The translations under genes were made by a program, and so were the position numbers. Positions 8,840 through 16,413 of a DNA stretch of 64,000 bases are shown here, in pieces (within the stretch, counting starts at the first letter, position 1; the number at the start of each line of letters is the position of its first letter). The DNA comes from Chitinophagaceae bacterium (GTDB taxonomy: Bacteria; Bacteroidota; Bacteroidia; Chitinophagales; Chitinophagaceae): positions 310,001 to 374,000 of the forward strand of contig JAHBTK010000004.1 in NCBI GenBank assembly GCA_019638625.1. Reading direction: 5' to 3'. The notes under the pieces were generated by a model. The model saw only the letters and a list, made by a program, of their open reading frames with translations, was not told the DNA's origin and made no database searches.

Positions 8840-10159
8840 ATGTTTGAATCTTTATCGGAGAAACTGGAGTCGGCGTTTAAGCAAATAAAGGGGGAAGGCA
8901 GGATCAATGAGCTGAATATCGCCAACACGGTGAAGGATATCCGCCGGGCGCTGGTAGATGCCGATGTTAACTATAAAATAGCCAAGGAATTCACCGACAC
9001 AGTTAAAACCAAGGCCCTGGGAGAAAAAGTGCTCACCGCCATAAGCCCCGGTCAATTAATGGTAAAGATCGTGAAGGATGAACTGGCGGAACTGATGGGT
9101 GGCTCAGAGAGCACGTTTAATATCACCGGGAACCCTGCCGTGATACTGGTAGCAGGCTTGCAGGGTAGCGGTAAAACCACTTTCAGCGGAAAGCTGGCTA
9201 ATTACCTTAAATCAAAAAAAGGGAAATCACCCCTGCTGGTTGCAGCGGATGTATACCGTCCGGCTGCCATAGACCAGTTGACCGTACTGGGGGGGCAGAT
9301 CGGGGTGGATGTATACAGTGAGCCAGAAAATAAGAACCCGGTAGAAATCGCTCAAAATGCCATAAAGGAAGCCCGTAGCAAGAATAAAAATGTAGTGATC
9401 ATAGATACGGCGGGGCGCCTGGCAGTGGACGAAGTGATGATGACCGAGGTAGCGGAGATCAAAAAAGCGATCTCCCCGCAGGAAATCCTTTTTGTAGTGG
9501 ATTCCATGACGGGGCAGGATGCCGTAAACACCGCCAAAGCGTTCAACGACAGGCTGGATTTCAGCGGCGTGGTACTGACCAAACTGGACGGCGATACCCG
9601 TGGCGGGGCGGCCCTGTCGATTAAATACACCGTGCAGAAACCCATCAAATTCATCAGCAGCGGTGAAAAGCTGGATACCCTGGATGTGTTTTACCCGGAA
9701 AGGATGGCGCAGCGCATATTGGGGATGGGAGATATTACCACGCTGGTGGAAAAGGCGCAGGCCCAGTTTGACGAGGCCCAGGCTGCCAGGCTGCAAAAGA
9801 AAATGCGGAAAAACCAGTTTGACTTCCAGGATTTCCTGGATCAACTACAGCAGGTAAAAAAAATGGGAAATCTGAAGGATCTGCTGGGAATGGTACCGGG
9901 TATGGGAAAAGCCATCAAGGACGTGGATGTAAATGATGATTCTTTTAAGGGAATAGAGGCGATTATCAACTCTATGACGCCTTTTGAAAGGGCAAACCCT
10001 GATGTGATCAACAACAGCAGGAAAATAAGGATCGCAAAGGGGGCAGGGAAAGATTTAAATGATGTAAGTCAATTTATGAAACAGTTTGAACAGATGAAAC
10101 AGATGATGAAAATGATGAATAAAATGCCCATGGGAAGAATGGGTTTCGGAAAACGATGA
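8840..10159 (+). CDS. ffh: Signal recognition particle protein Ffh
   Basis: A 439-residue SRP54-family GTPase that targets nascent membrane and secreted proteins to the translocon with FtsY and the SRP RNA. The N domain is residues 1-95; the G domain carries the P-loop AGLQGSGKTTFSGKLA, DVYRPAAIDQL, DTAGRL and TKLDGDTRGGAALS; the methionine-rich M domain ends in MKQMMKMMNKMPMGRMGFGKR-like repeats. Length is normal. ATG at 8840. It precedes rpsP, as in many Bacteroidota. Confidence 0.97.
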   Translation: MFESLSEKLESAFKQIKGEGRINELNIANTVKDIRRALVDADVNYKIAKEFTDTVKTKALGEKVLTAISPGQLMVKIVKDELAELMGGSESTFNITGNPAVILVAGLQGSGKTTFSGKLANYLKSKKGKSPLLVAADVYRPAAIDQLTVLGGQIGVDVYSEPENKNPVEIAQNAIKEARSKNKNVVIIDTAGRLAVDEVMMTEVAEIKKAISPQEILFVVDSMTGQDAVNTAKAFNDRLDFSGVVLTKLDGDTRGGAALSIKYTVQKPIKFISSGEKLDTLDVFYPERMAQRILGMGDITTLVEKAQAQFDEAQAARLQKKMRKNQFDFQDFLDQLQQVKKMGNLKDLLGMVPGMGKAIKDVDVNDDSFKGIEAIINSMTPFERANPDVINNSRKIRIAKGAGKDLNDVSQFMKQFEQMKQMMKMMNKMPMGRMGFGKR

Positions 10160-10197
10160 TTTTTGATTTTTTATTTTAAAAAGTGATTTACAAAGCT

Positions 10198-10205
10198 TAT
10201 CTTCG
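10198..10205 (+). promoter_or_regulatory. Possible -7 box upstream of rpsP
   Basis: TATCTTCG at 10198-10205 is one base off TAnnTTTG and lies 55 bases before the rpsP ATG. No TTTG sits at the usual distance upstream, so this is a weak call. Confidence 0.3.
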
Positions 10206-10260
10206 CAAGCCTTTTAGAAAGAAATATTAATGTATCACCCATTTAAAATGTTTATTTTTT

Positions 10261-10698
10261 ATGGCTGTTAAAATCAGACTGCAACGTCACGGGAGCAAAA
10301 AAAGACCGTTCTACTTTATAGTGGTAGCCGATGCCCGTGCGCCAAGGGATGGAAAATTCATCCAGAAAATCGGTACCTACAATCCTTTAAGCCAACCGGC
10401 TGCCGTACAACTCGACAGGCAAAAAGCTTTGGATTGGTTGCAAAAAGGAGCTCAGCCAACTGACACAGTTCGCAGAATTTTATCTTACAAAGGAGTATTG
10501 TACCTCAAGCATCTGCTGAGGGGAGTAAGCCTTGGTTTGTTTGATGAAGCTACTGCCATGGAAAAATTCCAGAAATGGCATGATGAACATGAAGGTAGCA
10601 TCAGAAAAAAACAGGACGAATCTGCGAGGTCAAGAAGGACGAGAAAACCTATTGCACCGCGTAAGACGGAAGAGCAACCTAAAGAAGAAGGAAACTAG
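10261..10698 (+). CDS. rpsP: 30S ribosomal protein S16
   Basis: A 145-residue ribosomal protein. The core (residues 1-80) shows KIRLQRHGSKKRPFYFIVVADAR and IGTYNPLSQPAAVQLD, diagnostic of S16, which binds 16S rRNA during 30S assembly. About 65 residues of charged, Lys/Arg/Glu-rich C-terminal extension follow, longer than the roughly 82-residue E. coli protein; such tails are usual in Bacteroidota. ATG at 10261 after an AT-rich leader. A strong intrinsic terminator follows the stop. Confidence 0.97.
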   Translation: MAVKIRLQRHGSKKRPFYFIVVADARAPRDGKFIQKIGTYNPLSQPAAVQLDRQKALDWLQKGAQPTDTVRRILSYKGVLYLKHLLRGVSLGLFDEATAMEKFQKWHDEHEGSIRKKQDESARSRRTRKPIAPRKTEEQPKEEGN

Positions 10699-10728
10699 GA
10701 TATTACTAACCTGCTTCTTAAGCGAATT

Positions 10729-10758
10729 AAAACCCTGCATTACCTGCAGGGTTTTTTT
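10729..10758 (+). terminator. Intrinsic terminator after rpsP
   Basis: An 11-bp perfect stem (AAAACCCTGCA at 10729-10739 with its complement at 10745-10755) has a 5-base loop and runs into seven T residues. It ends transcription of rpsP. Confidence 0.9.
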
Positions 10759-10887
10759 ATAAGATCTGGCGATCATTAAAGCACACCTGCCCGCTGTTTA
10801 AAAAAAGCGATCCATTTGCTAAAAGCTTTATAATATTTGCCTGGTCCGCAGTTTTTAGCATGTTTTTGTTATCATTGTAAACGGAAT

Positions 10888-12045
10888 ATGTCATATAACA
10901 GCATTCTGTTAATTTTCTTTCTCCTTTCAACTGGTCAGGTAACCGCACAGGACAGTACAGAAGTACCTGCACCAGCAAAAGAATCTTCCTGGGCGAAAAA
11001 GCTGTTATATAAAATGGTCATAGATACCAGCGATGTAGAAAAGAAAAGCTTCCGGATTTATCCCACCATAGCCTATGCTCCGGAAACGAGTTTTGAATTC
11101 GGATTTTCATCTTTATACCTGTTCCGTGCAAAGGATGATCCGACCAACAGGTTGAGTGAGATCAGCGCCTTTACTTTTATCACTTTGGAAAAACAATATG
11201 GTTTTTGGGCAGACAATGCCATTTACCTGGATAAGGATAAATGGTTTTTCCTTGGCAGAACCCGCCTGCAACATTTTCCATTGTTGTACTACGGCATCGG
11301 CCCACATGCCAATGGTAAGGATCCCGCGGTGGTAGATGCCAACTATATATTGCTGCGGCAACGGGCCCTACGCAAACTGATACCCAACCTTTTTATAGGC
11401 CCGGAAATAGACTACCAGTTGCTGGCGAAACCAACATTCAGACAACCGGACAATCACACTTATCCCCTGCCAGAGGGAGCAACCGGCACTTCCAACTGGG
11501 CGATGGGAGTAGCATTGGTGTACGATGACCGGCACAATGTGCTGAATGTTCGAAAGGGTTTGTTTGCGGAGTTATCCTTTCTTAAATACAGTAGGTCGCT
11601 GGGCAGCAACTTCAGCTTTCACAATATTTACACAGATGTTAGGTCTTATCACCCTGTGGGGAAAAGAGATGTATGGGCATGGCAGGTAACCGGCAATTTC
11701 CTGCGGGGAGATATTCCCTTCAACCAACTCTCCATGATGGGAGGCGACATGATGATGCGGGGATACTACCAGGGCAGGTACCGCGACAAGCATATGATAG
11801 CTGCCCAAACGGAATATCGCCTGCTCCCTTTTGCCTTCAGTTCGCGGGTGGGCGGCTCCCTGTTTACTTCTGCAGCAGTGGTGGCACCCAGGATAGGTTC
11901 ATTTGCACTGAAAGACATCCGTTTTGCCGCCGGTGGCGGGCTACGGTACCTGCTCTTTCCCAAAAAAGACATCTACCTGCGCTTTGATGTAGGTTTTACC
12001 CGCGAAGGGCCCGGCTTCTATATCATGACGGGAGAAGCGTTTTGA
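10888..12045 (+). CDS. BamA/TamA-family outer membrane barrel protein
   Basis: A 385-residue protein with a signal peptide (MSYNSILLIFFLLSTGQVTAQ). The rest alternates aromatic and polar residues as in an outer-membrane beta barrel, with typical surface-antigen phrases such as DDRHNVLNVRKGLFAELSFLKYS, YHPVGKRDVWAWQ and LSMMGGDMMMRGYYQGRYRDK, the last corresponding to the conserved barrel motif of BamA/TamA proteins. It lacks long POTRA repeats, so a core role in Omp assembly is unlikely; this short subgroup has no established function. The ATG at 10888 is chosen because it begins the signal peptide; the TTG-initiated upstream extension looks unnatural. Confidence 0.8.
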   Translation: MSYNSILLIFFLLSTGQVTAQDSTEVPAPAKESSWAKKLLYKMVIDTSDVEKKSFRIYPTIAYAPETSFEFGFSSLYLFRAKDDPTNRLSEISAFTFITLEKQYGFWADNAIYLDKDKWFFLGRTRLQHFPLLYYGIGPHANGKDPAVVDANYILLRQRALRKLIPNLFIGPEIDYQLLAKPTFRQPDNHTYPLPEGATGTSNWAMGVALVYDDRHNVLNVRKGLFAELSFLKYSRSLGSNFSFHNIYTDVRSYHPVGKRDVWAWQVTGNFLRGDIPFNQLSMMGGDMMMRGYYQGRYRDKHMIAAQTEYRLLPFAFSSRVGGSLFTSAAVVAPRIGSFALKDIRFAAGGGLRYLLFPKKDIYLRFDVGFTREGPGFYIMTGEAF

Positions 12046-12103
12046 GGAGATGAGTGGGTAGTAAGGCTGCAGGATTCAGGTTTGATTCTCTGCTGCATTT
12101 TGA

Positions 12104-12119
12104 TCCCGCCATTGCGGGA
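12104..12119. other. Short hairpin in intergenic region
   Basis: TCCCGC at 12104-12109 pairs with GCGGGA at 12114-12119 over a 4-base loop. There is no T tract on either strand, so it is not a convincing terminator. The rest of 12046-12260 shows nothing clear. Confidence 0.35.
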
Positions 12120-12260
12120 CCAAATTCCTTCATTTCCATATTAATAAATCCACCGGGGAAAAGAAAACAAAAGTAGTGATAACAAACACTGTCTTCCTTT
12201 CAACTAAACTATAAGCTCATTGACCTTTTTCTGTTGCTAATATTTTAAACGTCTTTGAGT

Positions 12261-12323
12261 ATGAAAAAGTCATTAATTGCTTATATACAAAAGGATTGTT
12301 TTCACCTGAAACAGGATTATTAA
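12261..12323 (+). CDS. Possible 20-residue leader peptide
   Basis: An ATG at 12261 opens a 20-codon frame (MKKSLIAYIQKDCFHLKQDY) whose TAA stop shares its last base with the ATG of the GMC gene (TAATG arrangement at 12321-12325). This geometry is typical of translational coupling. It may be chance; nothing else supports expression. Confidence 0.3.
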   Translation: MKKSLIAYIQKDCFHLKQDY

Positions 12324-14059
12324 TGGAGAAACCCCAGATAAAAAAAACCTCTGCCGTACATGACGTTGTAGTAGTAGGTTCAGGCGCAGGAGGCGGAATG
12401 GCAGCATATGTTTTGGCGAATGCCGGTATTAAAGTACTCCTGCTGGAAGCAGGCCCGTTTTTCGACCCTGCAAAAGACTCTCATCAATTCAAATGGCCCT
12501 GGGAATCTCCCCGCCGCGGCGCGTCAACCGTACGCCCTTTCGGCGACTTTGACGCCGCCTACGGAGGATGGGAAATAGAGGGAGAACCCTATACCCGCGC
12601 AGAAGGTACCAGTTTCGACTGGTTCCGGTCCCGCATGCTGGGCGGAAGGACCAATCACTGGGGCAGAATTTCGCTGCGTATGGGTCCTGAAGATTTCAAA
12701 CCCACAGACGGGCTTTCTGAACCCTGGCCATTCACTTACGAAGAACTCAAACCATTTTACGATAAAATCGACAGGCTGATCGGACTCTATGGAACAGTAG
12801 AGGGTTTACCAAATGAGCCGGACGGCATTTTCATGCCGCCGCCTAAACCCCGCCTGAACGAACTGTTCATAAAAAAACACGCAAAACGTGTAGGCGTTCC
12901 CGTCATAGCCGGAAGGGGATCTGTTATTACGGAGCTATTGCCGGGTAACCGTGACCGACAGCCCTGCTTTTACTGCGGACAATGCGGCCGCAGTTGCAAG
13001 GTGTACGGCGACTTTTCCGCTTCTTCCTGCCTGGTGATACCCGCCATGAAAACCGGTAACCTGGAAGTGGTTTCCAACGCCATGGTAAGAGAAGTGATTA
13101 CCGATAAAAACGGGATCGCTACGGCTGTTTCCTATGTTAACCGGAACGACCTGAAAGAATACCAGGTAAATGCCAAAGTAGTAATCCTGGCGGCCAGCGC
13201 CTGCGAATCGGCGCGTATCCTGTTGAATTCAAAGTCTTCGGTACATCCCAATGGATTGGCCAACAGCAGCAACGTGGTGGGAAAATACCTGCACGATTCT
13301 ACCGGTTCCAGCCTCGGCGGCATTTTACCCCAGCTTACCAACAGGAAACGATACAACGAAGACGGATCCGGCAGCATACACATCTATTCACCCTGGTGGC
13401 TGGATAACAAAAAACTGAATTTCCCCAGGGGATACCATATTGAGTATGGCGGGGGTATGCGGATGCCCGGTTACGGATATGGATCCGGCATACAAAACTA
13501 CAATGGCAGGATTGCCGGCGCCGATGGCAAAATGAAAAAAGCCGGCGGCTTCGGCGCCTCGCTGAAGGACGACTACCGCAGATTTTACGGCACCAATGTA
13601 AGCATGGCCGGTAGGGGTACCTCTATTGCCCGCGCAGACAATTATTGCGAAATAGACCCGAACGTTGTTGACAAATACGGCATACCGGTCCTGCGTTTCC
13701 ATTACAAATGGACCAACGAAGAAGTAAACCAGGCGAAACATATGCAGGACACCTTCCAGGAAATGATGCATGCGATGGGCGCCATTGTTACCTCCTCACC
13801 CCGTACGGCAGAAAACAGCTATGGGCTGGAAGATCCGGGCCGCATCATCCACGAAGTAGGTACGGTGCGTATGGGCGATAATCCTAAAAAATCAGCACTT
13901 AACCGCTGGTGCCAGGCGCATGAATGCAGGAATCTTTTTGTGGTAGACGGCGCTCCGTTTGTACAGCAGGGTGATAAAAACGCTACCTGGACCATCCTGG
14001 CAATGTCTATGCGAACGGCAGAATACATCCTGGAAGAACGCAAAAAATTAAATGTTTAA
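12323..14059 (+). CDS. GMC-family FAD oxidoreductase (sugar/alcohol dehydrogenase), four-cysteine type
   Basis: A 578-residue flavoprotein. The FAD-binding Rossmann motif is VVVVGSGAGGGMAAYVLANA near residue 15; MLGGRTNHWGRIS is the second FAD contact; the C-terminal catalytic region contains IIHEVGTVRMG and QGDKNATWTI, supplying the usual His and Asn. Cysteines at 215, 218, 221 and 225 form CxxCxxCxxxC, a classic iron-sulphur pattern, placed where FAD-dependent glucose dehydrogenases carry a 3Fe-4S cluster. It likely oxidises a sugar or polyol in the periplasm and passes electrons on. The gluconate-dehydrogenase-subunit-3 partner starts 21 bases later, so the two probably form a complex. No cytochrome subunit is adjacent. 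Start chosen at the ATG at 12323 over a TTG at 12296. Confidence 0.85.
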   Translation: MEKPQIKKTSAVHDVVVVGSGAGGGMAAYVLANAGIKVLLLEAGPFFDPAKDSHQFKWPWESPRRGASTVRPFGDFDAAYGGWEIEGEPYTRAEGTSFDWFRSRMLGGRTNHWGRISLRMGPEDFKPTDGLSEPWPFTYEELKPFYDKIDRLIGLYGTVEGLPNEPDGIFMPPPKPRLNELFIKKHAKRVGVPVIAGRGSVITELLPGNRDRQPCFYCGQCGRSCKVYGDFSASSCLVIPAMKTGNLEVVSNAMVREVITDKNGIATAVSYVNRNDLKEYQVNAKVVILAASACESARILLNSKSSVHPNGLANSSNVVGKYLHDSTGSSLGGILPQLTNRKRYNEDGSGSIHIYSPWWLDNKKLNFPRGYHIEYGGGMRMPGYGYGSGIQNYNGRIAGADGKMKKAGGFGASLKDDYRRFYGTNVSMAGRGTSIARADNYCEIDPNVVDKYGIPVLRFHYKWTNEEVNQAKHMQDTFQEMMHAMGAIVTSSPRTAENSYGLEDPGRIIHEVGTVRMGDNPKKSALNRWCQAHECRNLFVVDGAPFVQQGDKNATWTILAMSMRTAEYILEERKKLNV

Positions 14060-14080
14060 TTCAATATAAGGGAACTTATT

Positions 14081-14719
14081 ATGAACAGAAGGCAAACATT
14101 AAAAGCAATTGGTATTACAGCAGTATCGGCCACCGCTCTTCTGAACGCCTGCAAGGATGGTGATCAAAAAGCAACTGCCGCGACATCAACTGATACCCCT
14201 TCGGAAAGTGGTTTGATTGACGGCAGGGAGCCATTTGAGATAGAAAGAAATAAGAAGCTGAATGCCGAAAAGTTCTTTACCGAACACGAAATGGCCACCA
14301 TCGCGGTACTGGCCGACATTATAATCCCCAGGGATGAAGTTTCCGGTAGTGCCACTGATGCCGGCGTTCCGGACTTTATTGAGTTTATTGTAAAAGATAT
14401 TCCTTCGCACCAAACTCCTATAAGGGGCGGCATCCGCTGGCTGGATTTCCAGTGCATGACCCGCTACAACGCGGCGTTTAAGGATGCCGCAAAAGAACAG
14501 CAACTGGAGATGGTAAATGATATCGCCTATCCCGAACAGGCAAAACCTGAAATGAAACAGGGAGTAGCATTTTTCAATCGTATGCGGGATCTGACAGCAA
14601 CCGGTTTCTATACCACCGAAATGGGTTTTAAAGACCTTGGCTATGTGGGCAATATGCCCAATCACTGGGAAGGTGTTCCGGCTGAAGTGCTGAAGCAATA
14701 TGGGCTGGAAGATATTTAG
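14081..14719 (+). CDS. Gluconate 2-dehydrogenase subunit 3 family protein
   Basis: A 212-residue protein with a twin-arginine-like leader (MNRRQTLKAIGI) followed by a lipobox ending at LLNAC, so it is probably a Tat-exported lipoprotein. The mature part carries the family phrases MATIAVLADIIIPRDEVSGSATDAGVPDFIEFI and RGGIRWLDFQC. In characterised dehydrogenases this small gamma subunit is a chaperone that carries the folded FAD subunit through the Tat system. The preceding GMC gene lacks its own signal, which fits hitch-hiker export. The 3' end lies only 3 bases from the convergent ogt gene. Confidence 0.85.
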   Translation: MNRRQTLKAIGITAVSATALLNACKDGDQKATAATSTDTPSESGLIDGREPFEIERNKKLNAEKFFTEHEMATIAVLADIIIPRDEVSGSATDAGVPDFIEFIVKDIPSHQTPIRGGIRWLDFQCMTRYNAAFKDAAKEQQLEMVNDIAYPEQAKPEMKQGVAFFNRMRDLTATGFYTTEMGFKDLGYVGNMPNHWEGVPAEVLKQYGLEDI

Positions 14720-14722
14720 TCC

Positions 14723-15253
14723 TTACCAGCCGCCAAGTGTCTGCACACCCCTTCCGTACCGGGCTTCGTGCTCCAGCAACCATTTTTTCCGCCATAGTTC
14801 CCCGCCATAACCAACCAGACTGCCGTTGGCTCCAATTACCCTGTGACAGGGAACAATAATGCAAAGCTGGTTTTTGCCGTTGGTGGTTCCTACAGCCCTT
14901 ATCGCTTTTGTATTCCCGATCCGTCTGGAAAGCTCCAGGTAGGAAATCGTCGTACCAAAAGGAATATCCAGCAAAGCATTCCAGACTTTATCCTGGAACA
15001 AGGTTCCTGTCTGTCTGAAAGCAATCTCAAATACCTGTCTCTTTCCTTCAAAATATTCTGTGAGCTGTTGCCGGCAATCAGCGGTAATTTCATTTCCGGT
15101 ATCCGCCGGAGCCGGGTCTTCATCAATCTCCGGCCCTTTCCAGGAATTGGCGAATAATACGGAGAGTACAGATTCACTATCAGCTTTAATCTCTATAATG
15201 CCCAATGGCGACCTATAGTACTCTTTGAATATCGGGATAGAATTAGTCTGCAT
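14723..15253 (-). CDS. ogt: Methylated-DNA--protein-cysteine methyltransferase
   Basis: A 176-residue suicide DNA-repair enzyme that removes O6-methyl groups from guanine. The active-site motif is IIVPCHRVIG with the acceptor cysteine; the helix-turn-helix region is TISYLELSRRIGNTKAIRAVG, and LVGYGGELWRKKWLLEHE closes the domain. The N-terminal domain (about residues 1-85) is of the Ogt type. The ATG at 15253 is used; a GTG lies two codons upstream. It is divergent from the methyltransferase gene across a 327-base gap. Confidence 0.93.
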   Translation of the reverse strand: MQTNSIPIFKEYYRSPLGIIEIKADSESVLSVLFANSWKGPEIDEDPAPADTGNEITADCRQQLTEYFEGKRQVFEIAFRQTGTLFQDKVWNALLDIPFGTTISYLELSRRIGNTKAIRAVGTTNGKNQLCIIVPCHRVIGANGSLVGYGGELWRKKWLLEHEARYGRGVQTLGGW

Positions 15254-15580
15254 GTTCACATTATTTCGTTGGTATTTTTATGATCTACGCGCAACTCAAA
15301 ATATCATTCGGTAATTTATACACTACATTAGTACGGTTCTCTCAAACAAATATACTTTTTTGTATATTTGGTCGGAGGAATTAGCGAATTTCCATCAAAT
15401 TTGTTATTTTCAGGGCTTTAAACAACCTACGAGTTTAATTCAATGTTCCATGAGATAAAACAGTGATCAAATTGTTTTCATCCAAAGAACAAACCTGATC
15501 CCTGTTTGTCACATTTAGTTACGATGCCCCTTTCAAAAATAATTTAATCAGGAAATTAAGATAAATAACTGTTTTAAAAA
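15254..15580. other. Intergenic region between divergent ogt and methyltransferase genes
   Basis: A 327-base AT-rich gap holding a perfect inverted repeat of two TATATTTG boxes (annotated separately). No small open frame or RNA gene was seen. Confidence 0.5.
15347..15370. promoter_or_regulatory. Inverted pair of TATATTTG (-7-like) boxes
   Basis: CAAATATAC at 15347-15355, six T residues, and GTATATTTG at 15362-15370 form a perfect inverted repeat. Each arm contains TATATTTG, the Bacteroidota -7 consensus TAnnTTTG, one on each strand, pointing to ogt and to the methyltransferase. No TTTG box lies at the normal distance, so it may instead be an operator. Confidence 0.4.
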
Positions 15581-16264
15581 ATGAAGATCATGGATGATTC
15601 AATGACCGCAGAAACAAAAAAAACGGTAGACTACGAATCGTGGTATCATTCTACCCGCCACAGCAATCACTTTAATGAAGATTACTACAATGCGAGGGCA
15701 AAAATTGCATTGACCAAATTTTTTAAAGATTATGATATTAACCAGAGAATACTGGACTTTGGTTGCGGACTGGGTCAGAATATTTATTACCTCCCCAATG
15801 CGATGGGATACGATATTTCTGAATTCGGCATTGAGTTTTGCAGGAAAAAAGGAATAAACGCTACGACAAACCTGGATGAGGTTCCGGATGAAGGATTTGA
15901 TATTGTTTTTTCGGCGCATGTGCTGGAACATCACCCGCATCCTAAAACAATGATCGAAGACATGTACCGGAAACTGAAAAAGGGATCTACATTGATTCTC
16001 GTAATTCCTTTTGAGCGTCACGGTAAGGGCAAACCGGAGTTTGACCTCAATCAACATCTCTATACCTGGAATTTCCAGGCAATTAACAATCTATTACTAA
16101 CTGTAGGTTTTGAAATACTGGAGAATAAATATATACGTGGAGCAGGATACTACCGCCTGTTGCCGCTGGCAAAAACCAACTTTAACCTATACAAACTTGC
16201 TACTAATTCAGTATCACGCCTTGCTGGCATCAAAGAAATGATGATCACAGCTAGGAAACCATAG
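15581..16264 (+). CDS. Class I SAM-dependent methyltransferase
   Basis: A 227-residue methyltransferase. Motif I is RILDFGCGLGQN (SAM-binding glycine loop), followed by MGYDISEFGIEFC and the post-I acidic residue, then DIVFSAHVLEHHPHPKTMIEDMYRKLKKG, the VLEH pattern of the Methyltransf_11/UbiE-like group. Substrate unknown; its position at the edge of the glycan region suggests a sugar or lipid-linked glycan, which is inference. ATG at 15581. A hairpin terminator for the next, oppositely oriented gene lies in the 149-base gap downstream. Confidence 0.85.
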   Translation: MKIMDDSMTAETKKTVDYESWYHSTRHSNHFNEDYYNARAKIALTKFFKDYDINQRILDFGCGLGQNIYYLPNAMGYDISEFGIEFCRKKGINATTNLDEVPDEGFDIVFSAHVLEHHPHPKTMIEDMYRKLKKGSTLILVIPFERHGKGKPEFDLNQHLYTWNFQAINNLLLTVGFEILENKYIRGAGYYRLLPLAKTNFNLYKLATNSVSRLAGIKEMMITARKP

Positions 16265-16350
16265 ACATTAATAAGTCAAGTCTTCTTCGGGGTCTCTACA
16301 AGCATAAAATGGAGTAACTGCTCTTGCAGGTTATTCTGAGGAATAATATC

Positions 16351-16388
16351 AAAAAAGTAGTGGCTGCTTCGATAATGAAGCAGCCACT
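16351..16388 (-). terminator. Intrinsic terminator of the 1814-residue T9SS gene
   Basis: Read on the minus strand, a perfect 12-bp stem (16388-16377 with 16370-16359) has a 6-base loop and runs into TACTTTTTT. It lies 26 bases beyond the stop of the T9SS gene. Confidence 0.88.
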
Positions 16389-16413
16389 GTATCAATAGTA
16401 TATCCTCTTTTCT

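Noticed and set aside
12104..12119. Terminator after the barrel protein gene
   Set aside because: The stem has no T tract on either strand.
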